A DNA stretch of 64,000 bases from Nilaparvata lugens (taxonomy: Eukaryota > Arthropoda > Insecta > Hemiptera > Delphacidae): positions 35,121,121 to 35,185,120 of the forward strand of contig NC_052511.1 of assembly GCF_014356525.2 (NCBI RefSeq), in the 5' to 3' direction. The position numbers were made by a program, and so were the translations under genes. The notes beneath the pieces are model-generated. The model saw nothing but the letters and a program-made list of their open reading frames with translations, did no database searches and was not told where the DNA came from. Below are positions 11,300 through 22,238 of this stretch, one piece after another (position 1 is the stretch's first letter; each line of letters starts with the position of its first letter).

Positions 11300-11650
11300 C
11301 CACCCCCACTTCTGACTGTCTTTCCCCTTTGGAAAAAAAAAATATTACAAGATCAACATTATTATTACAATCACAATATATAATACATTATCACATCAGA
11401 AATCATGGAATAACTTGAATCACATCTATCTAATATAGAAGGCGTTGATAAAGAGAATCGGCAACCCTGTTGTCTCATCATTTCCACTCAATTTATGGAG
11501 TGGATCTGACTATGGCGCTCCAGATTCCAGACGTTTTGCAATTTGATTTTTTCCAATGTATTTGTAGAATCATCGAGAAAAACAGGTGTAACAATTTTCT
11601 GACAAATGTATGGTGGATTAGCAAACTACTATCAAAAAAATTAGTTTGTT
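11300..11650. other. non-coding
   Basis: No gene seen. AT-rich, with an ordinary base composition until the CTT run. Confidence 0.4.
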
Positions 11651-11654
11651 CTTT

Positions 11655-11745
11655 TTCTCCTTCTCTTCTTCTTCTTCTTCTTCTTCTTCTTCTTCTTCTT
11701 CTTCTTCTCTTCTTCTTCTTCTTCTTCTTCTTCTCCTACATCTTG
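11655..11745. repeat. (CTT)n microsatellite
   Basis: About 28 CTT triplets with one interruption at about 11707. The adjoining Leu or Phe open frames come from this run. Confidence 0.92.
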
Positions 11746-12488
11746 TTCTTCTTCTTCACCTCCTCCTTCTCCTCCTCCACCTCAATTCTTCTTCTCCTAC
11801 TCACCATTTCTCTCGTTAAAAAATAGTTGCGAGAAGAAAACAGTCTACAGTCAGTATTTGTGATTCTGGTGTGAGAAAACAGGAATTCGAACAACGACGA
11901 GATGAAACCACGGCCGGAAATTGCTGATAGGAACCGACCGTCTCACACGAAGCAACTGAGAAAACGAGATTGCAGGAATTTTCTTTCTGTTTTCTCTTCT
12001 TATCCGACATTCTCTCGACAAGCTACGGTCTGTTTGCACAGCTTCAGTTCAGTTAGAAGTGGAAGGAATGAAGCTAAGTCAATAGAAGTTGCCTCTGGTA
12101 AAATTCGTTTGAAACCTTCAGAGTTACTTCGATGCAATGCATTAATGTTATTCATAAAGGTGCTGACAATAAATATAGGTTTGATATTGAAAAAATATGT
12201 TGTCCAAAGTCAAATTCACTTAAAACCGTCAGCATTAGTGAGGTTGGAAGCATGGGTGTTATTCATAAGGATCACTGACAATAAAGTTTTTGGTAAAATC
12301 AATTTCAAACTGTCAGTACAGTAATTAAATACAGTATCAATAGTACAGTATACAATACAGTATAGAATACATTATTACATGGATGGAAACCATTGGGTGT
12401 TTTTCCGCATGAATGAGACAGTTCAAGAGGTGAATGCTATAGTGAAACTGAAATTGGGTCAAGAAGATAGGAGACTTTGTAAAGTCTA
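11746..12488. other. non-coding with ACTGTCAG-type repeat traces
   Basis: Overlapping short frames on both strands at 11816-12324 show no recognisable domain. The 12220-12320 part (CTTAAAACCGTCAGCATTAG, TTTCAAACTGTCAGTACAG) resembles the tandem units at 33170-33500. Confidence 0.4.
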
Positions 12489-13393
12489 AAGGTGCGTACA
12501 GATTTACGCGCTGCGAACATGAACAATTCACTTTTCCTCCACTACTGTCGAAAGTACTCAATTCACTCCCTGAAACCTAATACAAAGTGTCACTTTTTCG
12601 CTCTCGGTAGTAAAAAACAGAAAAATCCCTAGGGAGGAATGTGACTCCATTTAAATAACATGGGGAGCATCTCTATTTAGAACTTACATTGTAATAGGTT
12701 AGAAGGTCTAAGCTCAGATGAGGAGCATAATAGAGGTGTCTGTCATTGAGTCAACTGAATTCAATACCACAACCAGAAATTTGATCAACTCATGAAATAT
12801 ATGTTTGTATGATATTATTATTTCTTAATATTAGTAGATGATAAAAATTTATAAAATTTTAAGATATTTTATTCTATTCAAATACCAGCCAACAATAATT
12901 TGATCTGCAATTCAATCTGAACCGCGTGATCTGGAGTCAGCCATTTTTGGTAGCTGCCCAGCTGATATATTTGTTACAAACTTTTGCCGATAGATAGCGC
13001 AATCGGCAGTGCCAATCAACGACCGGTTTTTAGGTTTTAGATTTAGGTTATGCTGTTAAATCATTGTCACCAATACGTAAGTTATAGAATGATTTTATTT
13101 GTAGTTTCTATAAAAAAATGTAGATGGAGGAGAAATGTTGTGTACATCCCGACGAAAAATACTTTTTCTCCTCCCTTAGGAATTGCTGCCCTCGGCTTCG
13201 CCTCGGGCTTCAAACTTTTTCCCACAGGGAGAAAAAGTCGTACTTCTCACTCTAGATATACAAATAACTATTTAATCAGCTGATGCCAAGCTTTTTTATC
13301 TAATCTTATACCGTTTCTGTAAAAATACAGATATGGCCAGCTGATTAAAAGTGAATTGCTCATGTTCGCGGCGCGTATATCTGTACGCACCTT
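12489..13393. mobile_element. non-autonomous TIR DNA transposon, AAGGTGCGTACAGAT ends
   Basis: The left end (AAGGTGCGTACAGATTTACG, CGCTGCGAACATGAACAATT, CACTTTT) is matched over about 48 bp by the inverted right end (AAAAGTGAATTGCTCATGTT, CGCGGCGCGTATATCTGTAC, GCACCTT). No transposase frame is present in the 905 bp. The interior at 13130-13260 holds a CCTCGGCTTCGCCTCGGGC palindrome related to 43225-43327. Superfamily not assigned; no clear TSD was found. Confidence 0.75.
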
Positions 13394-13544
13394 ATGGGTT
13401 TCAGACAGAGATTTTTATTGAAATGGAAAGAATAATTTCTTAACTTCTCAATTAGAATCTTCTAATCTACTTACATAGAATCTTAATAGACACCAGGCAG
13501 GGAGTGTCTCAGTATACCGATAACATTAAAAAAAGAACCAGGAG

Positions 13545-13870
13545 TTGATCCTGAAGGACAACTGAAGGACAATCGAAGGATCCTAAAGGACAACTAAAGG
13601 ATCCTGAAGGACAACTGAAAGATCGTGAAGGAAAACTGAACGACCCTGAAGGACAATTGAAGGATCCTGAAGGGCAACTGAAGGATCCTGAAGGACAACT
13701 GAAGGATCGTGAAGGACAACTGAAGGATCCTGAAGGACAACTTAAGAATCCTGAAGGACAACTGAAGGATCGTGAAGGACAACTGAAGGATCCTGAAGGA
13801 CAACTGAAGGATCCTGAAGGACAACTGAAGGATCCTGAAGGACAACTGAAGAATCCTGAAGGATTCTGAA
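13545..13870. repeat. 21-bp minisatellite with an open KDPEGQL frame
   Basis: About 15-16 copies of the unit AAGGATCCTGAAGGACAACTG. Because the unit is 7 codons long, both strands stay open: KDPEGQL on the plus strand and SFSCPSG on the minus. There is no ATG start or other domain, and the outer units carry stops and indels, so a gene is not supported. Confidence 0.92.
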
Positions 13871-14274
13871 GTGTGGATTCAAAATCGTTGGCGGCATTGA
13901 TCAGGATTATATAACGAGTCCACAAGGGTATACAGATAATGTAAGTAGGCTACTTTTATTCACGGAGAGGAAAGAATGATCATAACCTATCAATCATTGG
14001 CTTACTAATAATTAAATGAAAAAAAAACTAATAAATTGTTTTAGTAATAAAACTGTTACTAATAATGCCAATAGAGGTACATCATGGACGATGATTATCA
14101 TCAATATTGATTCTCCAAATTAATTAATTCAATAAGAGGCTACTTGATTGTGTTTTCTAATCAAGCCATGAACTCAACATAACCTTGACTGTTTAATTAA
14201 GTTAAAAGCAGTTTTAGGCAAATGTCTGTTTCTAACACCTGTTTGTATCTATTGTCTATGAATGAATTGAGTTA
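13871..14274. other. non-coding
   Basis: AT-rich; nothing recognised. Confidence 0.4.
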
Positions 14275-15116
14275 AGCTTCGTTACACCAAAGGTATTAAC
14301 AAAATGTTAATAACTTGATCCTTATAGATTCTATTAGATTGAACAAACTTATCATATACAATCATGATGAATATGTGTTTGTCAAGTTCCGTTCAATCTA
14401 ATAGAATCTATAGGGATTAAGTTATTAAGGCTGTGCAAAGGCTAAAAATAAACTTGTTACTGGTGATATTTTTCAAAGTTTGTCAATTTGTATACTATCA
14501 AGCTATCAAAATAAAAAAGGTTTTTCAGGAAAACATTTTTTTCCGATCATTACTTTTTGAGATATGAGCGCCTAAAGTTTAAATTTTTGGGACAGAACAT
14601 TTCAAATTCGGTGAGAGATAAATCTATGAGATTTAGAGGATAGATTCTTCATGGTATTGTTATAAAAGCAAACAAAAAAATTCTGAAAATATCAGTTTTT
14701 GAGAAAGTTATTCAATTTACTAAAAATTACCAAAAATAACTTTTAGTTGAGTTATTTTTGGTATTGAATACTTTTAGTGAGTTATTTTTGGTAAATTGAA
14801 TAACTTTCTCAAAAATTTCTAGTTTAAGAAATTTTTATTTTACTATATCAACATACCATGAAGAATCAATCCTCTAAATCTCATGGATTTATCTCTTACC
14901 GAATTTGAAATGTTCTGTCCCAAAAATTTAAACTTCAGGCGCTCATATCTCAGAAAGAAATGATCGGAAAAAAATGTTTTCCTGAAAAACTTTTTTATTC
15001 TGATAGCTTGATAGTATACAAATGAAAAAACTTTAGAAAATATCACCAGTGAAAAGTTTATTTTTAGCCTTTGGCCAGCCTTAACATTTTGTTAATAACT
15101 TTGATGTAACCCAGCT
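14275..15116. mobile_element. foldback DNA element with nested hairpins
   Basis: Outer ends AGCTTCGTTACACCAAAGG and TTTGATGTAACCCAGCT are inverted, each next to TAACAAAATGTTAA. Inside the left end is a hairpin (14309-14344 with 14391-14426, 36-bp arms with one or two mismatches). The remaining 14429-14724 pairs with 14781-15080, about 300-bp arms at roughly 90 percent identity. No protein is encoded; the open frame on the minus strand is a by-product. Confidence 0.8.
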
Positions 15117-16126
15117 CTAGTTGTATTATGATTGATGATGTTGTATTTGACAATATTAATGTGGTGAACAGTTTTGAAAAAAATGAAAAAATCTTTATTA
15201 GCCGGAGTTGGGACCTCTCTACCACTCAACCTCAAAGTTTTCTTACTGTTCTGATTAAAAAATGAGTGAAGAATGACAAAAGCAAGAGGAAAGTAAAGAT
15301 GATGAAGATGAAATAGGTGATCAGATCAAGATCAGTTCTCAAAGATCAGTAAAAAGTGAAAGTTGACTTTGATGGAAAGAAAACTGTAGTATGAAAATTA
15401 AAATTGAATTTAGATGTTGGAAAGGACGAATAAGACAGCAGATAAACGGATGCTAGATAAAATTAGAAACTATGAAACAAATAAAATAAATTTAGCTGGA
15501 GCTCAAGCTTCTTTATCCAGTCACGCCAAAAACTATTGTAATTTAATGATTATTTTATTTGTAAAAATATTTCTTGTATTTGGCAATAAATTCATTATCC
15601 ATTTATTGATAACTAAACGTGCTAAAAACTCCTGATTTACTGAACAAAATTGATATCATTATCTTGAGTTCTCCTCTAGTTCAAATAAAAATGACCAGCT
15701 AAAAATCAATGTTAAGGCTATAAGTATTTTCAATGGTTTCCTAATCAATGTTTGTGTGCGAATCACTTTCACATTTCATGGTTTTAATTGATAGTGAGGC
15801 TGAATTCAATGTTATCTAAATATTCACTGTCAAGGGAACATTCGAGTTTCAGACGTGCAAAATGAAACTAGATTTAAGATTGTTCATATCTTTTGATATG
15901 AAGAACTCTTTACGATGTTTACGTATAAGAACTGTGAACAGCTATGTTTATACTATAGACGTTTGTTTATGAGTTTATCGTTTATGTACACTTTTCATAA
16001 GTACGTTGAATGCAGTTCTGGACTAGATAAGAACTACACAAGTTATGTTAAATTAAATGTGTGTATATTTCAACTGAAGAGCAACAACAACAATGGCCTT
16101 GCTTTAAGCTACTTATAAGAGCAGAT
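15117..16126. other. non-coding
   Basis: Two short frames (15414-15635 and 15915-16118) have no recognisable domain and normal AT-rich composition. No repeat match was found inside the window. Confidence 0.45.
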
Positions 16127-16356
16127 TATAAGATGCTGGCTTTATGATTCAGAGGCCCGGGTTCAAATCCCGGCCCGGGCAAGATATTTATCTCGGGCCA
16201 CTCCCGTGTTTCGTATGGACACGTTAAGCCGTCGGTCCCGGCTGCCTAAAAAGTCGTTAGGTCATGTCAGAGGCACTGAAATTGATCAGTTGCGACCTGA
16301 AAACTCTGACACCAGACCTGAGCCAGCCAGGTCACTCGAATATTATTATTATTTTT
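16127..16356 (+). mobile_element. tRNA-derived SINE
   Basis: The head carries a pol III B box (GGTTCAAATCC at about 16171) inside a T-arm-like hairpin CCCGGGTTCAAATCCCGG. The body has CCGTCGGTCCCGGCTGCC, and the tail is (TAT)n then T-rich. The same 9-bp AGAGCAGAT lies at 16118-16126 and 16357-16365, a target-site duplication that fixes both borders. The A box is weak, so the tRNA head may be incomplete. Confidence 0.85.
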
Positions 16357-16365
16357 AGAGCAGAT

Positions 16366-16834
16366 AATTCAATATCATTGGAGTTGTGGTTGTAGGAGCC
16401 ACAATGAAGTTTCAAGTACAAGAAGAAATTTAATGAAGTCTTGTCTCTGAAAATAAAGCTCCTGTACCATATATCCGTGTACATGTTTCAAGACTGGCTA
16501 TTTAGAACTTCAAGGTCATAATCGTTTTCCCTGTTAGAAAAATGCGTACGGAACTCTGAAACAATGACTTATGAACTGATTTTCATAGACCTATAATAAA
16601 CGTCAGTACCTACAATAAATAGTGTAGGTACAATACAGTACCTAAACTCTAACCCGGCCAAAACAGTAACAATAGGCGGCAGTAGTCGACATAATCGGCT
16701 TGAGTTGACAAAAAATTGACAAGAAATTTGGATTCTTTCCTTTTCTCTTATTGGTTGTTTCTCTATGGTAGTACAGACTAACAAATGATTACAACAAGTA
16801 ATATCTTCATAGTACTCCAGTTACAAGGTAACAA
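16366..16834. other. non-coding
   Basis: Nothing recognised between the SINE and the first sister MITE. Confidence 0.4.
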
Positions 16835-17107
16835 CATAGAGAAACGATAGCATAAGTAGATATCCTATGGTATAGGGCGTTTATGTCGCAACTTTTACTG
16901 TTATCTCAAGCTGATAGTCCACGTAATTCTTTCCTGTGAAGCTGTGTGACGCTGGTAATCTCTCAAATTGTGCCGTTCATACACTCTCACCCCAACAAAC
17001 AGTAAAATCTATAATAATCGACAGTAATCGGCTTGAGATAACAGTAAAAGTTGCGACATAAATTCTCTATACCATGGGATATCTACTTACCCTATTGTTT
17101 CTCTATG
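16835..17107. mobile_element. MITE, CATAGAGAAAC family, copy 1
   Basis: Terminal inverted repeats of about 78 bp run from CATAGAGAAACGATAGC to CTGTTATCTCAAGC and back. The 7-bp GTAACAA flanks both sides (16828-16834 and 17108-17114). No coding sequence. Confidence 0.9.
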
Positions 17108-17528
17108 GTAACAACATAAGATGCATTATCAAAGTTACGCAACTTATAATATTCAGTCACTCTATTAATCTACTCTTGCGGCTGTATCAAGTAACAACAA
17201 TCATATTCAAGATTAGCTTGCATAAAGCAATTCTGGAATAGTATAGAACTTCAGGTTCGCCTCAAGAAGTTTAGATACATCCATGAAGTTGGCGCTAAGT
17301 GCCATTCAAGATTCGAAGTTCCAAGATTCCAGATTCCTCGAGACGCAAGAACTAAAGTTTAACAAGTTCGATATTCTCGATTTGCAATCTCTTATCACAT
17401 CTGAAGAGTTGAATTTCATCTCAAATAATAAGATCTGTTTGTCCCTCAGTTTACTCATAAAAGAAGATAGCATAATCATTATGATATCTCAATGCTATGT
17501 CTCTTCCTTTCTCTATATATAGTTCTAC
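17108..17528. other. non-coding spacer between sister MITEs
   Basis: Ordinary AT-rich DNA; the short frame at 17283-17522 has no recognisable domain. Confidence 0.4.
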
Positions 17529-17803
17529 CATAGAGAAACAATAGCCTAAGTAGATTTCCCATGGTATAGGGAGTTTATGTCGCAGCTTTTACTGTTATCT
17601 CAAGCCAATTACTGTCGATTATTGTCAATTTTTACTGTTTTGTTGAGGTGATACTTAATGAACGGCACAATTCGAGAGACTACGAGCGTCACATAGCTTC
17701 ACGGGAAAGAACTACGTGAACTATCGGCTTGAGATAACAGTAAAAGTTGCGACATAAACGCCCTATACCATGGGATATCTACTTATGTTATCGTTTCTCT
17801 ATG
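17529..17803. mobile_element. MITE, CATAGAGAAAC family, copy 2
   Basis: Same family and length as 16835-17107, with the inner part in the opposite orientation. Flanked by the 7-bp GTTCTAC on both sides (17522-17528 and 17804-17810). Confidence 0.9.
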
Positions 17804-18324
17804 GTTCTACCTAACAGATGTTTGAAAGAATGCTCCAGCTTCAATAATTCATATCTTTATTATTCATATGGAGCAGTGAAGGTGCTTCAATATCCAGGTG
17901 CTTCATTATTGAGGCACGTATTCACATGAAAAATAATATAATAAAAATGTCATAGCTGTAAACATGCTCAAGAATTAAAACAATATATAATATAAGAACG
18001 ACAAGTAGCTCGTTCAACCACTTTTTGGTATTATTTGCTGATGCTTATTTGCGACTTTCAAATTCTGAAATTTGAGTGCTCCGCCTTCTGTGGGCGTGTC
18101 TTGTCTCGGCCAATTGCAGACTTTAACCTCGACAGGTCAACCAACTACCAATCAAACGGCCTCATTTACAGTATTTATTTCGTTACTCTATGTTTGAGTA
18201 GCTACAAGATTATAACGATTGATAGAGGTGTTGCAAACAAAACTAGTCTCTCAAATAATGAGAATAATTATTATTATCTTTTTTGTGTAGTTAAGAAGTT
18301 GATATTGTGGTAATTATTCATATG

Positions 18325-18455
18325 AATGGAAAAGACTAAGAAATCGTCGAAAACGAGTTTATCAGGATTGACAATGGTGTAATAACCGAAAACGGTCTTT
18401 CTAAGTATCAATAAATCTGTGGATTTTTGACAATTTCTTAGTCTTTTTCATTCAA
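18325..18455. mobile_element. short inverted-repeat element
   Basis: GGAAAAGACTAAGAAATCGTC on the left is matched by GACAATTTCTTAGTCTTTTTC on the right. The interior contains CCGAAAACGGTCTTTC. Possibly a MITE or retroelement fragment. Confidence 0.5.
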
Positions 18456-18568
18456 TATTATTATATTTTTTATAATTGAATTGGTTCATAATGAATTGGT
18501 TATTAATCGAATTCAAAGCTTATAAATTCAAAGAATATATTGAACTATTTGAATTAACATAATGGATT

Positions 18569-19213
18569 TGTTCTGAACAAAGCTCAGGCTAGAGCTACCA
18601 GAGGACTGTAATTTACTATTCAAATAATCAAATACAAACAAGGGGCAAAATTTAATCTTCAATTTGAGCCAGGTTATTTGTACAGTTAAACTCTGCATTA
18701 ATGAACAATAAAAAAGAGCAAAAACTCACCTGATTTAATCCAATTTTGTCTACTTGCCCTTTTAAGCCTTATTAGGTGTTTTGGTCAGGTTCAGGGTGGG
18801 ATGAAATCTGGGAAAAAGACAGGTCTGGCTTCCGGGCTGTCTTTTCGTTGATTCTGTGTTCAACTTGCAGGCTATGTTCGAACAAAGCTCAAACTGATTC
18901 TTTATAATTCAATCCGATTCAAATTAATTCAATTTAACACTATTTACGCTGTTATACTCATAATTCACACACACTACACTCAAACAATTATTTACAAGAA
19001 ATTTCCGATCGAAATTACATGACAAAATACAAACTCGGTCTTCACAACAAGACAACGGGCTGACAAGACAAGACAAACTGAACTAGGACGACTCGCAAAA
19101 AATCCAGAATGCCAAGCAAGCAGGACGGTTTGCGCGTGCGCAAACACAAGCCTGCTATTCGCAGAACCAGTCTGGCATTTTGGCGCTACAGTTTGAATGC
19201 TCTGGCCGGACCA
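18569..19213 (-). repeat. 3' LTR of the BEL/Pao element
   Basis: Direct repeat of 22239-22889; element orientation is minus, so this is the downstream LTR. Differences from the other LTR are a few substitutions and single-base indels. Confidence 0.93.
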
Positions 19214-19309
19214 TACCCCCGCCTCTGAAAAACTATTTTTCAGCCAAGTTACAAAAACTGAAAAACCAAGGAAGGGAAAAATCCAGACATGATAAAAAGA
19301 ACAAAACAC

Positions 19310-19540
19310 CTACACCAAAAAACAACACAAAAGAAAAAATGCAACAATCACCACAACTATTGAGTTGGGAGTGGATATAATTTCATTATTACTAGGTCGA
19401 ACACGGAGACAACAATTACACTTAAAGATACAAATACGAATAATAGAGCGAGCAGACAGTATCCAGAATTTCTGTCTGATCAAGGACAACAATAACGAAG
19501 GTCCAGCATGACAGTTCTTCTTGTGATGATAATCAATCAA
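19310..19540 (-). pseudogene. integrase N-terminal remnant of BEL/Pao pol
   Basis: A 76-codon minus frame contains WILSARSIIRICIFKCNCC followed by RVRP. This resembles the segment around the zinc-binding H2C2 domain at the start of BEL/Pao integrases, where a W-L-R-x-x-I motif precedes a C-x-x-C. Only the C-x-x-C half is visible. After about residue 50 the frame becomes a hydrophobic run (IVVVIVAFFLLCCFL) just upstream of the polypurine tract, so the catalytic core is absent. It marks the 3' side of the pol deletion whose 5' side is near 19590. Confidence 0.55.
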
Positions 19541-19582
19541 TATTTCATGATATGAAATACGAGTATTGCTGTCAAGCTCTAG

Positions 19583-20570
19583 TCATCTCTCCAAAGTCAG
19601 CAGTCTGCGTTCGGCGACAGCATACGAATCTCCCAAGCTGCTGGGCGGCTCCGCAAATGACAAGGCAACAACAAAACGACCAGAATTCACACAATGTACA
19701 GACTTCCGAAAATTTACCTCGCACTCCAACTCTTCCGGTTTCAGTTGACAGCTTGGTGCAGGGCACGATTCCAACTCCCATAAACGTTCCACAAAACTAT
19801 CCAACGATGGACTACTAACGAATGGACTACAGATGGCTGTAAAACAATTCGACACATTCGTTGTTGAAGTGAGAATCGGCGCTCTCCCCATCAGAATGTG
19901 ACCAAAGACACTATTAGCAGTCATCAATTCGTGCGATTCACCTATACTAGGACTCCCACGCAGCAAGTGAGGAACTAACTCCGAACCAATGATGCCATCT
20001 ATTCTACTAGGAAGGTAGAATTTGTCGTCAGCCAGTGTGAGATTTTCAAGATGATGAAGTTTGGATCTGTCGATTTCACAAGAGGGCAACTTGTCAATGA
20101 TTTTATCTACCACTGTGGCATCCATCGAAAACTTGATGGTAGGATCCAACTTCGACTGAATCGACACACAAGTACAACCTCGAACTTCACTAGTACCACC
20201 ACCGAATCCACGAACAACGGTTTTCATGGGCTGGAATGGTAGTCTCAAACGCCGACACAATTTGGCTGTAACAAAATGACACTGACTCCCGGTGTCAACC
20301 AAGAAACGAACATCACAAAGCTGATCATTACAATCTCGAATATGTGCAGTGACGGTCGACAACACAACGGTCGAATTTTTTACATCGTTGGATGTAGAAC
20401 AACAACTAATAGGTGATGTGCCACCTGCCTTGGAGTTCGACGAGGACGCAACACCTTCATTGGAACTTGATCTGGAAAAGTGCAATAAAGAATGATGAGA
20501 TTCTCAACATTGAGCACACTGTGTTTTACTACAACAATCTCTACTCAAATGATCCACATCAAGACAACGA
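19583..20570 (-). pseudogene. BEL/Pao zinc knuckles and aspartic protease
   Basis: The 300-codon frame starting at 20485 carries the retropepsin signature LVDTGSQCHF (D64-T65-G66), as in DUF1758-type proteases of BEL/Pao polyproteins. Downstream come IDGIIGSELVPHLL and VFGHILMGR, which also fit that family. Its tail (FVERLWELESCPAP) is the linker that normally leads into the reverse transcriptase, but the frame ends at 19583 without RT motifs. Upstream in the same frame, beyond a TGA at about 20508, lies a CX2CX4HX4C knuckle (CFRCLDVDHLSRDC, about 20528-20570) and a second Cys pair. The TGA breaks the third knuckle. Confidence 0.85.
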
Positions 20571-20592
20571 AAACAACAAAACTTTCCTTTAA

Positions 20593-21698
20593 TCAAACAA
20601 TACGATCCCAAGGTGTCATTTTCAAGAAACTTGCACAATCTACTAACCGATGACCCGGTTTTGAGCACTTCAGACAATTGGGATTTTTACTAGATGCATC
20701 GTTAGATGAATCATTAGATTGAACCACAAACACCTTTGATTTATTATCCTTTTTGTGCCTCATATTAAACGATTCAGTCTGTTTCTCATCAGAAGGAAGA
20801 GTCTTAATTTGCTTTTCAATGAATTTGGCATAATCGGTATAAGTTGGCATAGCCTTGTCACGGACGGCCGATTCAAAATTTCTACGAGAACTTGGATCCA
20901 GCAATCTCAAGCCATGATAGAGGAATATCGAGTCTGACAAATCAGTGAGTCGCAATCTCTTCACTGCATTGATTGAACTGCAAAACCCATCCAAAATCGC
21001 AATACAACCTGCCTTGATTCTGATTTTATTGGACGAAATTCAAAAATTTGTTTGAAATAGGCATCGACTTGCGCCCGTGGATCGTTATAGCGGGTCAATA
21101 ATGCCTGCCAAATTATTTGATAATTATTAGCCAATGATGGCAAATGACGACAAATATTTGCTGCTTGTCCAGTAAGTCTACTTACAAGATATTGGACCTT
21201 CTGCTGATCGTTCAAACTCTTGTTGTCATGTACCAATGCCTTGAATAGTTTATAAAACACCGACCATTGAGTCTGGTTCCCATCAAATTTCGGAAGGTCG
21301 ATTTTAGGCAGTACCGACTCGGACACGACCGGCTGTGCACTAGCTGCTATAGCTGCCGAAGATTGAGCAATAGCATCAGTCACCTCTTTCTGTTTGAGAG
21401 TGTTAGCCGCTACTTCAATATACTGAAACAGATCTAGGTGTGAGTCGTTGAATGCTACAACATGGTCTTTATTCAACTCAAGTTCCAACTCATTAACCAC
21501 TAATTCTGTCTTTTCATAATCCGAAATGGTCTGAGACACCCGAGGATACAAGATTAAAAATTGCTCAGCAACCTTTGGATCAGAGACATTTTTAGACAGT
21601 TCATAAATTCTTTGCAATCTGACATACAATTGTTCCAGTTTAGCGTGATGCACCCTGATTTGTTTCTGTAATTTTTCCTCCATCTTGAACTCATACAC
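20593..21698 (-). pseudogene. BEL/Pao gag (DUF1759-type), frameshifted
   Basis: A 245-codon frame starts at 21698. An N-terminal helical, Lys/Glu-rich part is followed by the DUF1759 signature LPKIDLPKFDGNQTQWSVFY and the LTGQAANICRHLP and LLTRYND segments. Near 20985 one frameshift moves the reading frame, and the next frame (20994-20593) continues the gag with a CCHC knuckle at its residues 107-120 (C107, C110, H115, C120). Gag forms the particle core and binds element RNA. Another frameshift near 20600 separates this from the next knuckle. Confidence 0.87.
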
Positions 21699-22238
21699 AA
21701 AACAATTCAGCCCCTACAATACAAACAACAGACAATAAAACAAGAATGAGTTCAAAACTAGATGAAAGGAAGAATCACGACTAGTAAGTTATCAAAGTTA
21801 AACTTTGATTATCAATTCACAAGATAAGTTACTGCTGAAGACAAAACTATATGATTAGATAATGTTCTTCCAACAACTCACAAACAAACGATAACTTGTT
21901 GAATTGAACAAACAAAACCATGCTGTGATTAACCTTCACTAACATGTATAACAAAAAGGACAATACAAATTCCAACAAACAAATTCCCGAAAAAGAGCAC
22001 AATGAGCCTAGTTTCAGGAAAATTACAATTTTAACTGAAATAAATTCAATTTCATACAAATACAAATTGACAAGAAACCTTGCTCTAGAACAAGGCTACA
22101 ACAAACTTAAGTTGAGCATAGATCAGACCATTCTCAACATGCCAACATTGGACAAATACGAAACTGCTTAAATCCAATGTGTGTGAATTGATCAATAAAT
22201 CACAAATTTAAATTCATCACGGTTCGGAGGATCAGAAA
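21699..22238 (-). other. BEL/Pao leader region
   Basis: Lies between the 5' LTR (22239-22889) and the gag start. Short open frames on both strands show no domain. The sequence directly inside the LTR (complement TTTCTGATCCTCCGAACC) did not match a standard primer-binding site. Confidence 0.55.

Noticed and set aside
11470..11826. 118-codon plus frame with poly-Leu and poly-Phe
   Set aside because: Caused by the (CTT)n run at 11655-11745.
13509..13925. 138-codon minus frame of SFSCPSG repeats resembling a Cys-rich structural protein
   Set aside because: It is the minus strand of a 21-bp minisatellite; no signal peptide, start context or non-repeat domain.
14843..15046. Minus-strand frame of 67 codons
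   Set aside because: Lies within the right arm of the foldback element, and its mirror arm has no matching open frame.
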